A DNA stretch of 14,066 bases, taken from contig NZ_CAMLRU010000062.1 in assembly GCF_946482535.1 (NCBI RefSeq), forward strand, positions 1 through 14,066, written 5' to 3'. How positions within the stretch are numbered: the first letter of the stretch is position 1; each line of letters starts with the position of its first letter. This DNA comes from an uncultured Flavobacterium sp. GTDB taxonomy: Bacteria; Bacteroidota; Bacteroidia; Flavobacteriales; Flavobacteriaceae. Positions 1-6,863 of this stretch are shown here, piece after piece. The notes beneath the pieces were generated by a model that had not been told where the DNA came from, made no database searches, and was given only the letters and a program-made list of their open reading frames with translations. The translations under genes and the position numbers were made by a program.

Positions 1-362
1 ATGACAATATCACCAAGGAAGTCTTGTTCTATTTCTCTGAAAAAATAGCAGAAGCAAGAAGTTTAGGTATTAACGATTTGATTATCGATCCCGGATTCGG
101 CTTTGCCAAAACCTTGGAACAAAACTTTGAACTCATGAATAATTTGGAGTTGTTTCAAATGCTTGATTTGCCTATTCTAGTTGGTATTTCCCGAAAATCC
201 ATGATTTACAAAACTTTGGGAACTTCTGCCGAATTTGCGTTGAACGGCACCACGGTTTTAAATACCATCGCTTTACAAAAAGGTAGTAATATTTTAAGAG
301 TGCATGATGTGAAAGAAGCCATAGAATGCGTAAAATTGCACAATAGTTTAAACCCCAAATGA
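1..362 (+). CDS. folP: Dihydropteroate synthase, 3' part (5' end outside window)
   Basis: The reading frame is open from base 3 and the start codon lies upstream of the window, so this is the C-terminal part, about 119 residues, of dihydropteroate synthase. The enzyme joins 6-hydroxymethyl-7,8-dihydropterin pyrophosphate to p-aminobenzoate in cytoplasmic folate synthesis and is the sulfonamide target. Visible family motifs are IIDPGFGFAKT (pterin-binding DPGFGF loop), the LVGISRKSMI strand whose Ser-Arg-Lys contacts substrate, and GTTVLNTIALQKGSNILRVHDVKEA, which matches the C-terminal GT..........GA.I.RVHDV pattern. The frame ends in TGA, and a lipoprotein gene starts 4 nt later, so the two are probably cotranscribed. 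A TTG at base 24 is an internal Leu codon, not a start. Confidence 0.95.
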   Translation, partial: DNITKEVLFYFSEKIAEARSLGINDLIIDPGFGFAKTLEQNFELMNNLELFQMLDLPILVGISRKSMIYKTLGTSAEFALNGTTVLNTIALQKGSNILRVHDVKEAIECVKLHNSLNPK

Positions 363-366
363 TAAA

Positions 367-996
367 ATGAAAAAAATTGTTTTTCTGTTAGTTTTCATTC
401 TGATGATTTCCTGTGGTGAGGATAAAGAAGTTTTGTTGCCGGTGGCTCAAGAAACGATAGTCGCGGAAGTAAAAGACCATTCGCCTATATATTTCTTTTT
501 TAAATTAGAAGAAAAGGATACGATTGTTGATGTGAACCGAAACAATTCTATCAGCTCAACGAATTGGTTGTTTAACATTGACAAACGATTACCGCTGCGC
601 AAAGTAATTTTGGAAGTAAAAAAACTGCAAAATAAGAAAGACAAAAGCGCTCACAAAAATGTTGTTTCTGAAAATTACTTCACTTACACAGACACAGTAA
701 AAAAGAACTTGGCGTTTATGCCGTTTACCAAAATTCATTACAAATTAGAAAAGCCCGATTTCAACGTCAAGTATTTCCACTTAGACCGAAATGATTTGGT
801 GCATTACAACGAATTGGTTTTCTCCAAAAATCAATTGCAAGAGTTTATCAATAAAATGCCGAATTCCAGAATCTATTTTTCTTTCGATAAAGGCATGTCT
901 TTCGGAAAATACATCGAATACAAACTCTTCTTGAAAAACCTAGAAGTCACTCAAAAAGGGGTGACCATTAATACCAAACGAGAATACATCTACTAA
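367..996 (+). CDS. Small lipoprotein of unknown function downstream of folP
   Basis: This gene encodes 209 residues. The N-terminus has a Lys-Lys pair, a hydrophobic stretch and the lipobox-like MISC with Cys17, so signal peptidase II processing is expected. The residues after the Cys are GEDKE; acidic residues here resemble the surface-export signal of Bacteroidota lipoproteins, so the protein may sit on the outer leaflet (inference). The mature part is rich in Lys, Phe and Tyr, has no transmembrane segment, and looks mostly beta-structured. I do not recognise a family. The start is fixed by the signal peptide and lies 4 nt after the folP stop, which suggests a shared transcript. Its TAA stop lies at the edge of a heptamer repeat array that fills the gap to the convergent rlmH. 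Confidence 0.8.
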   Translation: MKKIVFLLVFILMISCGEDKEVLLPVAQETIVAEVKDHSPIYFFFKLEEKDTIVDVNRNNSISSTNWLFNIDKRLPLRKVILEVKKLQNKKDKSAHKNVVSENYFTYTDTVKKNLAFMPFTKIHYKLEKPDFNVKYFHLDRNDLVHYNELVFSKNQLQEFINKMPNSRIYFSFDKGMSFGKYIEYKLFLKNLEVTQKGVTINTKREYIY

Positions 997-1034
997 ACTG
1001 TTCACTCCCAACTGTTCACTCCCAACTGCCTACT
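993..1034. repeat. Heptamer tandem array between convergent lipoprotein gene and rlmH
   Basis: Read on the minus strand, the bases form consecutive 7-mers that all begin AGT: AGTAGGC, AGTTGGG, AGTGAAC, AGTTGGG, AGTGAAC, AGTTTAG. The middle four form a perfect 14-bp unit repeated twice (1000-1013 and 1014-1027). The array fills the whole 33-nt gap and includes the stop codons of both genes. It has no internal inverted repeat, so it is not a hairpin terminator. Function is unknown. Confidence 0.85.
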
Positions 1035-1503
1035 GATGATGGTAAGGTTCGTTGCGCAAAATCGTAAACCCGCGGTACAATTGCTCGATAAAGAACAATC
1101 GAACCATTTGGTGTGAAAAAGTCATTTCGGAAAGCGAGACTTTGCCTTGGGCTTTTTTGTAAACTTCGGCACTAAAACCATAAGGTCCGCCAATGACAAA
1201 GACCAAAGTTTTGACACCCGAATTCATTTTCTTTTGTAAATAATCAGAGAAACCAACGCTGGAGAATGTGGTTCCGTTTTCATCCAGTAAAATCAATTGG
1301 TCGGTTGGGGTTAATTTGGCCAAAATCATTTCGCCTTCTTTCTCTTTTTGTTGCGCTTCCGATAGGTTTTTGACGTTTTTGATGTCGGGAATAATGTCTA
1401 AATCAAACTTGATGTAAAAAGACAAACGCTTGGTGTAATCGTCAATCAATGTTTGCAACGATTTATTATCGGTTTTACCTATGGCGATTAGTTTGATATT
1501 CAT
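1030..1503 (-). CDS. rlmH: 23S rRNA (pseudouridine1915-N3)-methyltransferase
   Basis: The product is 157 residues, the usual length for RlmH, a SPOUT-class methyltransferase that methylates pseudouridine 1915 in helix 69 of 23S rRNA on assembled 70S ribosomes. Family features are the MNIKLIAIGK start, LLDENGTTFSSVGFSDYL (residues 72-89), the trefoil-knot SAM-binding segment FVIGGPYGF (102-110), LSEMTFSHQMVRLFFIEQLYRGF (124-146), and the C-terminal NEPYHH, where the conserved Tyr-His pair is needed for activity. It is the last gene of the TPR-aroE-rlmH operon, starting 6 nt after the aroE stop. Its TAG stop lies inside a heptamer repeat array. Identification is firm. Confidence 0.97.
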   Translation of the reverse strand: MNIKLIAIGKTDNKSLQTLIDDYTKRLSFYIKFDLDIIPDIKNVKNLSEAQQKEKEGEMILAKLTPTDQLILLDENGTTFSSVGFSDYLQKKMNSGVKTLVFVIGGPYGFSAEVYKKAQGKVSLSEMTFSHQMVRLFFIEQLYRGFTILRNEPYHHQ

Positions 1504-1509
1504 AGTTCG

Positions 1510-2250
1510 TTATTTATTCCAAATCTTCCAAGCTTTTTCGGCTTGCAAAACTAACATTTCATAACCGTTTTTGGTGACTGCGCCTTTCTTTTTTGCCTTC
1601 TTTAAAAATTGGGTTTCTTCCGGATTGTAAATCAAATCGAAGGCAATGTGCTTTTCGGTAAAAAAATGATACGGAATAGGAGGAAAAGCTTTAGTGTCCG
1701 GGCTGGTGCCCAATGGTGTGCAATTGATGACAATGTGGTAATTATCGAAAGTCGTTGCGTTGATTCGGTCATAATCAATCATGCCTTCTTTGGCTTCTCG
1801 AGAAACATAAGTGTAAAGAATTCCGAGTTGATCCAATGCAAAAGCCACCGCTTTCGCCGCGCCGCCGGTTCCTAAAATCAAGGCTTTTTGATGGTGCGGT
1901 TGGAGTAGTGGTTCTAAAGATTTCATAAAACCGTAATAATCGGAGTTGTAGCCTTTGAGTTTTCCTTTTTTGGTAAAGCGAATGACATTGACAGCGCCAA
2001 TTTGGACCGCGTTTTTAGATAACTTGTTTAGATACGGAATCACAACTTCTTTATACGGAATGGTTACGTTTAACCCTTTTAAATCGGGATTTTTGGCAAG
2101 AAGTTCCGGGAATTCGGTTATGGATTGTAGATCAAAATTCTCATAAGAACAATCGGCAAGATTACCCAAAGCAAACTTTTCGGTAAAATACTTTTTAGAA
2201 AACGAATAGGAAATGTTCTTTCCGATTAGACCAAATTGTCTTTTCGACAT
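1510..2250 (-). CDS. aroE: Shikimate dehydrogenase (NADP+)
   Basis: The product is 246 residues and reduces 3-dehydroshikimate to shikimate with NADPH in the cytoplasmic chorismate pathway. Seen in the sequence: GLIGKNISYSFSKKYF near the N-terminus, the substrate-site region where most AroE proteins have SHSxSP; GLNVTIPYKE with the catalytic Lys67; GAVNVI then NSDYYGF with the catalytic Asp104; the dinucleotide-binding LILGTGGAAKAVAFAL (124-139); INCTPLGT (175-182); and the C-terminal NGYEMLVLQAEKAW. The protein is shorter than the roughly 270 residues of the E. coli enzyme, and the first Ser-His of the substrate motif is Ser-Tyr, both of which seem tolerable in this lineage. The gene starts 3 nt after the TPR gene stop and precedes rlmH by 6 nt, so the three share a transcript. 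Confidence 0.96.
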   Translation of the reverse strand: MSKRQFGLIGKNISYSFSKKYFTEKFALGNLADCSYENFDLQSITEFPELLAKNPDLKGLNVTIPYKEVVIPYLNKLSKNAVQIGAVNVIRFTKKGKLKGYNSDYYGFMKSLEPLLQPHHQKALILGTGGAAKAVAFALDQLGILYTYVSREAKEGMIDYDRINATTFDNYHIVINCTPLGTSPDTKAFPPIPYHFFTEKHIAFDLIYNPEETQFLKKAKKKGAVTKNGYEMLVLQAEKAWKIWNK

Positions 2251-2253
2251 GAA

Positions 2254-3651
2254 TTATGGTTTTTTATATTTCGCCATATAATCCTGCACCGATTTTCTCT
2301 CCCAAACTAATGGAAACAATTCTTCCAAAATGGTATTGTGTTTGGCATTGATACGCAAACCGTTGCTCAAGTGAAAGTTTCCCTTTTCTTCTTCGTTTAA
2401 AGATAAGTGCAAACCGGCCAATCGGTATTCGATTTCGCATTCTTCCGGAAAATATTCTGCGGCTTGGATTAAGGTTAGAATAGCGTTATTGATTTCGCCC
2501 ATGTTTTGCATCATATCTACCCAAAACAACCAAGTGTCTAATTGGTAGTCGCCATGCTCAACCGCTTTTCTATAGCCAAACTCCGCTTCTTCAAAAAGGC
2601 TCATGGCTTTGTTGATGGTAGCATAACGTTTCCAATACAAACGATTTTGGTCATCTATAGCTAATGCTTTGTTGACGTAAAATAAGGCTTTTTGGAAGTT
2701 TTTTTGGCGAACATAAAAATCGGTAATGGCAATCCAACCTTTGTCTAAAAGCGGATCTTCGTGTACGGTTTTGTTAAAGTATTTTAAGGCTTCAACTTTA
2801 TTGCCCAGTTTTTCATAGCATTTCCCAATTCGCAATAAAGCATAAGAAGTCGGGTCGTCTAATTCAATGGTACGGCTGTAACTTTCGATGGCTTCTTCGT
2901 GTCTTTTCAAACGCTCGAGTGCTTTGCCTTTTTCCATGAAAGCACCAATAAATTCATCATCTATATAAGTAGCAAATTCAAAAGAACGAACCGCGTTTTC
3001 ATAATCTTTTACGCCATAATATAAACGCCCGGATTGGTGCCATGCGATTTCGCTGTAGGGATTTCGGTCGATGTAAGTTTTGAGGTATTCAATGGCTTCC
3101 AAATTTTGGTCTAAAAACTCAAAGCAATACACCACATTATACAGGGCAGATTGGTCTTCAAAATCTTCTTCCAAACACTTGATGAAGTTCTCTTTGGCCA
3201 ATTCTAAATTGTCCATAAAAAGATATTCCATTCCGATTAAGTTGTACACATCGCCAAAATCTTCAGTGTAAAGCAAGGCGGTTTGTAAAAACTCAACGGC
3301 TTTTTCGTGGTCGTCTCTTTTAGAATAAATATTGGCTTTTTGGATAAAAATTTCTTCGTTGGTTGGTTCAATGGCGTACAGTTCGTTGAGTAACTTTTCT
3401 GCCTGATCCAGTTTGTCGTCATACACCAGCATTTCTACTTGAACCAGTTTTAATCCGGTAGATTTCGGGTGTTGTTCCAGTCCTAACTTTAAAGCTTTCT
3501 TGGCTAAAGAGGCTTTTCCCATGTCGAGATAATGCAGTATGATTTCCTCGAACTCCTCTGAATCGAAAAATAAAACTTTGTTGGTTTTCAACATCGATTC
3601 AAATTTCGCTAAGGATAAGTTGTAATCTTCTTCGTCGTGATCCAGGTGCAT
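2254..3651 (-). CDS. Tetratricopeptide-repeat protein, first gene of aroE-rlmH operon
   Basis: The product is 465 residues made almost entirely of TPR helix pairs, about ten or eleven from roughly residue 30 to 430. Typical TPR patterns recur, for example around YNLIGMEYLFMDNLELAKENF, AWHQSGRLYYGVKDYENAVRSF, AFMEKGKALERLKRHEEAIESY and ALLRIGKCYEKLGNKVEALKYF. There is no signal peptide or membrane segment, so it should be a cytoplasmic scaffold for protein-protein contacts. No catalytic domain is present. The N-terminus (HLDHDEEDYN) is acidic. The partner is not deducible from sequence; operon position with aroE and rlmH gives no clear role. The start ATG at 3651 follows a long AT-rich gap, and no in-frame upstream alternative is apparent. 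Confidence 0.9.
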   Translation of the reverse strand: MHLDHDEEDYNLSLAKFESMLKTNKVLFFDSEEFEEIILHYLDMGKASLAKKALKLGLEQHPKSTGLKLVQVEMLVYDDKLDQAEKLLNELYAIEPTNEEIFIQKANIYSKRDDHEKAVEFLQTALLYTEDFGDVYNLIGMEYLFMDNLELAKENFIKCLEEDFEDQSALYNVVYCFEFLDQNLEAIEYLKTYIDRNPYSEIAWHQSGRLYYGVKDYENAVRSFEFATYIDDEFIGAFMEKGKALERLKRHEEAIESYSRTIELDDPTSYALLRIGKCYEKLGNKVEALKYFNKTVHEDPLLDKGWIAITDFYVRQKNFQKALFYVNKALAIDDQNRLYWKRYATINKAMSLFEEAEFGYRKAVEHGDYQLDTWLFWVDMMQNMGEINNAILTLIQAAEYFPEECEIEYRLAGLHLSLNEEEKGNFHLSNGLRINAKHNTILEELFPLVWERKSVQDYMAKYKKP

Positions 3652-3820
3652 AACAGTAGGGTTTAAAATTATCCTTAATAAAATTAGGGAAACACAATTC
3701 TTTTTTTGCGAGAGTGAGGTATTGTTGTAAACAATTTAATTAACAATTTCTTTGATTTCGGGTTACGGGTTCAAGGTTACGGGTTTAAATAATTTTTTAT
3801 AACTCGAAACGCGCAACTTT
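3652..3820. other. Intergenic region between aminotransferase 3' end and TPR operon start
   Basis: This 169-nt gap must contain the promoter of the minus-strand TPR-aroE-rlmH operon unless transcription reads through from the aminotransferase. I see no good TTTG-N19-TAnnTTTG promoter in it; the nearest is a weak minus-strand TAAATTG near 3732-3738 with no partner element. A small inverted repeat with 6-bp arms (3721-3726 and 3730-3735) overlaps this site. The left half is AT-rich; the right half is the heptamer array listed separately. Confidence 0.5.
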
Positions 3821-3821
3821 T
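3761..3821. repeat. Two oppositely oriented heptamer arrays downstream of the aminotransferase
   Basis: On the + strand, 3761-3788 holds four heptamers beginning GGTT: GGTTACG, GGTTCAA, GGTTACG, GGTTTAA. This is a 14-bp unit repeated with one mismatch. After a 12-nt A/T spacer, 3801-3821 holds AACTCGA, AACGCGC, AACTTTT, and looser AAC-spaced units run on into the coding end at 3823 and 3830. The AAC units are the reverse sense of the GGTT units, so the two blocks face each other. The second block touches the aminotransferase stop codon. Function is unknown. Confidence 0.75.
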
Positions 3822-5005
3822 TAACCTGCAACTATCTCATTCATCGCTTCGAGGATGATAGCGCAACCTTCTCTGATTTCTGCTTCCGAGATGGTTAACG
3901 GAGGTGTAATTCGGATGGCACAACCTTCAAACAAAAGCCAGAACAAAATCAATCCTTTTTCCTGACATTTGAAAATCACTTTATTGGTAATTTCCGAGTC
4001 TTTGGTCATTGCCGCCAACATTAAGCCTCGGCCTCGAATTTCTTCTATCAAAGGATGTACCAAAAGTTCTCGGAAAAGTTTTTCTTTAGCTAAAGATTGT
4101 TTAGCGTAATCTTTTTCCAGTACTTCTTCTAAAGTGGCCAAGCTGGCTGCCGCAATGACAGGATGTCCGCCAAAAGTGGTGATGTGCCCTAATTTGGGAT
4201 CATGGCTCAACAAATCCATGTGTTTTTCATTGGCTATAAAACCACCGACAGGCATACCACCGGCCATTCCTTTTCCTATAATCACTACGTCGGGAACTAC
4301 ATTATAGTTTTCAAATCCAAAGAGTTTTCCGGTGCGACCGAAACCCGGTTGGATTTCGTCGACAATCATGAGTGCACCAACTTCTTCACAACGCTTTTTG
4401 ACTTTCGCCAAAAAATCATTTTTGGGTTCGATGAAACCCGCACCACCTTGGATACTTTCTAAAATAATTCCGGCAGTTTTGGTGGTGATTTTTGCTAAAT
4501 CGGCTTCGTTGTTAAAGGTGATAAAATCTACGTCGGGAATCAACGGACGAAAAATTTGTTTGCGTTCCTCAAATCCCATCACACTCATCGAACCCATAGT
4601 ATTGCCGTGATACGCATTGTGACAAGAAATCAATTGGCTTCTGCCGGTTACACGTCGTACCAATTTTAAAGCGCCTTCACAAGCTTCGGTTCCCGAGTTG
4701 ACTAAATAGACTTTGTTTAAACTCGGTGGTAAATTTTCGACCAATAATTTGCAATAAGCCACTGCCGGATGTTGGGCGTACTCGCCGTAAACCATCACAT
4801 GGGAATACTTATTTAATTGGTCAATAATTGCTTGGTTGACGCGTGGATGTTGGTGACCCAAACTACAAGCCGAAACACCGGCGACAAAGTCTAAGTATTT
4901 TTTATTATTAGTGTCGTAAATATAGGAACCAATCGCATGCGAAACTTCCATTCCCAACGGATACGGAGAAGTCTGTGCCTGGTATTTTAGAAAATCCTCT
5001 TTCAT
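3821..5005 (-). CDS. Class III PLP-dependent aminotransferase (acetylornithine/ornithine aminotransferase-like)
   Basis: A fold-type I, class III (omega) aminotransferase, about 394 residues from the proposed start. It moves an amino group between an omega- or alpha-amine and a keto acid using PLP in the cytoplasm; the true substrate is not readable. In numbering from the upstream ATG at 5026, SGTEACEGALKL (111-122) is the phosphate-binding turn, NAYHGNT (137-143) stacks on PLP, VDEIQPGFGRTG (222-233) carries the PLP-binding Asp223, and GKGMAGGMPVGG holds Schiff-base Lys252. TTFGGHPV (283-290) and the RITPPLTIS end are typical. I prefer the start at 5005 (MKEDFLKYQ) over the ATG at 5026, because the seven extra codons lie within a heptamer tandem array that continues from the intergenic gap. 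The gene follows the ostA-like gene closely, probably in one operon. Confidence 0.88.
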   Translation of the reverse strand: MKEDFLKYQAQTSPYPLGMEVSHAIGSYIYDTNNKKYLDFVAGVSACSLGHQHPRVNQAIIDQLNKYSHVMVYGEYAQHPAVAYCKLLVENLPPSLNKVYLVNSGTEACEGALKLVRRVTGRSQLISCHNAYHGNTMGSMSVMGFEERKQIFRPLIPDVDFITFNNEADLAKITTKTAGIILESIQGGAGFIEPKNDFLAKVKKRCEEVGALMIVDEIQPGFGRTGKLFGFENYNVVPDVVIIGKGMAGGMPVGGFIANEKHMDLLSHDPKLGHITTFGGHPVIAAASLATLEEVLEKDYAKQSLAKEKLFRELLVHPLIEEIRGRGLMLAAMTKDSEITNKVIFKCQEKGLILFWLLFEGCAIRITPPLTISEAEIREGCAIILEAMNEIVAG

Positions 5006-5007
5006 TG

Positions 5008-5049
5008 TTTTACTGCTTTCTTTCATCTGCCTTCTGCCTTCTGCGTTCT
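5008..5049 (-). repeat. Heptamer tandem array spanning ostA stop and aminotransferase 5' end
   Basis: On the minus strand, starting inside the ostA TAG stop, six consecutive 7-mers all begin AG: AGAACGC, AGAAGGC, AGAAGGC, AGATGAA, AGAAAGC, AGTAAAA. The first three are nearly identical and the last three decay. The array covers the whole gap between the genes, includes the ATG at 5026, and ends just before the ATG at 5005. It shares the AG-initial, purine-rich 7-bp form with the array after rlmH. Confidence 0.8.
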
Positions 5050-6724
5050 ATTTATTGGTGGTTTTCGCTTTATCTTTTTCGGTTTTCGGTTTCGGATTGT
5101 TTTTGTCGTAGTCCAAAGTTTCTTTGCTTGGTTCTAAAGGTTTGTCATCTTTAGCTTTTTCAACCTTACTTTCTGCCTGAATTTTAGCATCCAAATCGAG
5201 TTCTTCTTGCGGGAAAATATCGTCTTTGGACTTTATTCGCTCATCGCCACGCCAAATAAATCCCCGCAGTTTCCTCGCGTTTTCGGGCAGTTCGGCTTCG
5301 GGATAAATGTCGCCGTCAATTTGGTTGAAATTGGTGATGGTTTCAATGGTGTTTTTATCCAAAATCATATTGATTTTACTGCTGACACTTTTGTTAATAC
5401 CAATCAATTCCTGCTGGTCATTTCGCATGTAATAAATCACTTCGGTGTTTTTGATGATGTCTACTTCGCGGAGTTTGTTGTCAGCAAATTTTCCGTAGAG
5501 ATTCTGGCCTTTGACCTGATTGTAACCTGTGCTGAGCGTGTCTTTAGAAATGATAAAAGCATTGTTGAGCACTTTGAGCGAGTCTAATTTTTCGGTTTGG
5601 TTGTTGCCAATGAGATGCATTACATCGCCGGTCATTTGGTTTTCATAGTTCCAAAGAATCGGGTTTTTGATCAATTTGGTCAAACCTGTCTTTTGGTCGG
5701 AATGGATAGAATCGCACTTGCCGCTCATGTCGGTTTTGTAAAAACGGACATAGTTAAAAGCCCTTACGATACGTTCGCCCGGCTTTCCGGTGATGATCAT
5801 TTTTTTGCCGTGTACATACATCGAATCATTTTCCACCAAAGTAATGGCGACTGCTTTTTTGGTAATCATCATCGAATCTTTTTGGGTTTTCAGATTGCGA
5901 TAGATTTCGGCATAATGGCCTTTGATTAAGCCTTTATTGATAGAATCGGTGATTTTTACATTGTTGGTAGCCGAAGCATATTCTCGGTTTCGGTCATAAT
6001 ACAAACTGTCGCCTTCAATGCGTCGGTCTTTGTATTTGATATAGGATTTCTTTTTGAAATAGGCCAAATTCTTCTTGGTATCATAAAATCCTTTTTCGGT
6101 GTAAATGTAATTCTCTTTACTGGTAATGGTCGACGGACCAAACAAATACGAGTGACCCGAATTCGTATAGTAGTCCAAATGATTCGACTTGATGGTGTAT
6201 TTCGGATTGGTAATCGTAACCGCAGTTAAGAATTTGAACTTCTTTTCATTGGCATAATAACGACCCGATTTGCTTTTCAAAGTGTTTTCACGATTGGTGA
6301 TTTTGCCGTAAGAGTTGTAAAAAGCTTCTTGAGTATTTCGGTCGAAATTAATAGTGTCGGTTACCAAAGTCGATTCGGGCGAACGCATCACCACATTTCC
6401 CGTGGCATAAGCTTGTCGAACTTCTCCGTTGTATTCGGCGTATTTGCTGTTGAGGTAAAGCGTGTCACCTTGCACCATTTGTACATCGCCAAAAGCCTTG
6501 AGGTAATTTTCCTTTTGAAAGAAGTAAGCTTTGTTACAAGTAAAAATGACTCCGTCATGACTCACTCTAACATTACCGCGAAGCAAAGCGGCATCCGGAA
6601 TTTCGGTTTGATTGATGTCAAAAAAATCGGCATGCTCAATATTGATGGGCGTTGATTTTTTTTGTGCAACAGCAATATTAACCAAGCCTAGCAGTAAACC
6701 GATAAAAAAAAGTACCTTTTTCAA
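5048..6724 (-). CDS. OstA/LptA-like periplasmic LPS-transport protein
   Basis: The product is 558 residues. An N-terminal signal peptide (MKK, hydrophobic run, then NIAVA followed by Gln21) predicts export to the periplasm. The mature part from about residue 27 (INIEHADFFDIN) starts the OstA fold: repeated short beta strands in the pattern of ALLRGNVRVSHDGVIFTCNKAYFF, KAFGDVQMVQGDTLYLNSKYAEY, AYATGNVVMRSPESTLVTDTI and EGDSLYYDRNREYASATNNVKI. Such strands make the open beta-jellyroll of LptA, which carries lipopolysaccharide across the periplasm. E. coli LptA is about 185 residues, so this protein holds several such modules in series, as known for Bacteroidota OstA-like proteins. The last 65 or so residues are charged, Lys/Asp/Glu/Pro-rich and probably disordered. 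It heads a pair with the aminotransferase and is divergent from the amylase. Confidence 0.88.
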   Translation of the reverse strand: MKKVLFFIGLLLGLVNIAVAQKKSTPINIEHADFFDINQTEIPDAALLRGNVRVSHDGVIFTCNKAYFFQKENYLKAFGDVQMVQGDTLYLNSKYAEYNGEVRQAYATGNVVMRSPESTLVTDTINFDRNTQEAFYNSYGKITNRENTLKSKSGRYYANEKKFKFLTAVTITNPKYTIKSNHLDYYTNSGHSYLFGPSTITSKENYIYTEKGFYDTKKNLAYFKKKSYIKYKDRRIEGDSLYYDRNREYASATNNVKITDSINKGLIKGHYAEIYRNLKTQKDSMMITKKAVAITLVENDSMYVHGKKMIITGKPGERIVRAFNYVRFYKTDMSGKCDSIHSDQKTGLTKLIKNPILWNYENQMTGDVMHLIGNNQTEKLDSLKVLNNAFIISKDTLSTGYNQVKGQNLYGKFADNKLREVDIIKNTEVIYYMRNDQQELIGINKSVSSKINMILDKNTIETITNFNQIDGDIYPEAELPENARKLRGFIWRGDERIKSKDDIFPQEELDLDAKIQAESKVEKAKDDKPLEPSKETLDYDKNNPKPKTEKDKAKTTNK

Positions 6725-6740
6725 ATGATGGAATTTTGAG

Positions 6741-6748
6741 CAAATTTA
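6741..6748 (-). promoter_or_regulatory. Possible -7 element for the ostA-like gene
   Basis: The minus strand reads TAAATTTG, which matches the Bacteroidota TAnnTTTG element, 16 nt before the ostA-like ATG. No TTG or TTTG element is visible at the expected 17-23 nt spacing, and the implied leader would be only about 10 nt. This is a weak call. Confidence 0.35.
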
Positions 6749-6752
6749 TGAA

Positions 6753-6764
6753 ATTAGGCCTAAT
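6753..6764. promoter_or_regulatory. 12-bp perfect palindrome between divergent ostA-like and amylase genes
   Basis: The sequence ATTAGGCCTAAT is a perfect 12-bp palindrome with a GC core in an otherwise AT-rich gap. It lies just upstream of the possible ostA-like -7 element, in the place where a dimeric repressor or activator could bind. It may equally be chance. Confidence 0.35.
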
Positions 6765-6769
6765 GAAAA

Positions 6770-6851
6770 TGTTTATTAAGAATTATTTATGGTGCTTATA
6801 TTTCAATCATTTCTTTATATTTGTGACTATGACTTGTGGTCTTAATAAACA
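6770..6851. promoter_or_regulatory. 12-bp inverted repeat bracketing the amylase promoter
   Basis: The 12-mer at 6770-6781 (TGTTTATTAAGA) is the exact reverse complement of 6840-6851 (TCTTAATAAACA), with a 58-nt spacer. The candidate amylase -7 element lies between the arms, and the right arm sits in the predicted 5' leader. The arms could be paired operators or a long-range stem. Both arms are AT-rich, so chance cannot be excluded. Confidence 0.45.
6816..6823 (+). promoter_or_regulatory. Candidate -7 element of the amylase promoter
   Basis: TATATTTG matches the Bacteroidota TAnnTTTG element and lies 40 nt before the amylase ATG, giving a leader of about 35 nt. No clear TTTG element is found 17-23 nt upstream, so an activator may be needed or the call may be wrong. 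Confidence 0.45.
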
Positions 6852-6863
6852 AGTTAAAACGAT

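Noticed and set aside
993..1034. CRISPR array or phage repeat reading of the tandem units
   Set aside because: Units are 7-14 bp with no spacers, and no cas genes are in the window.
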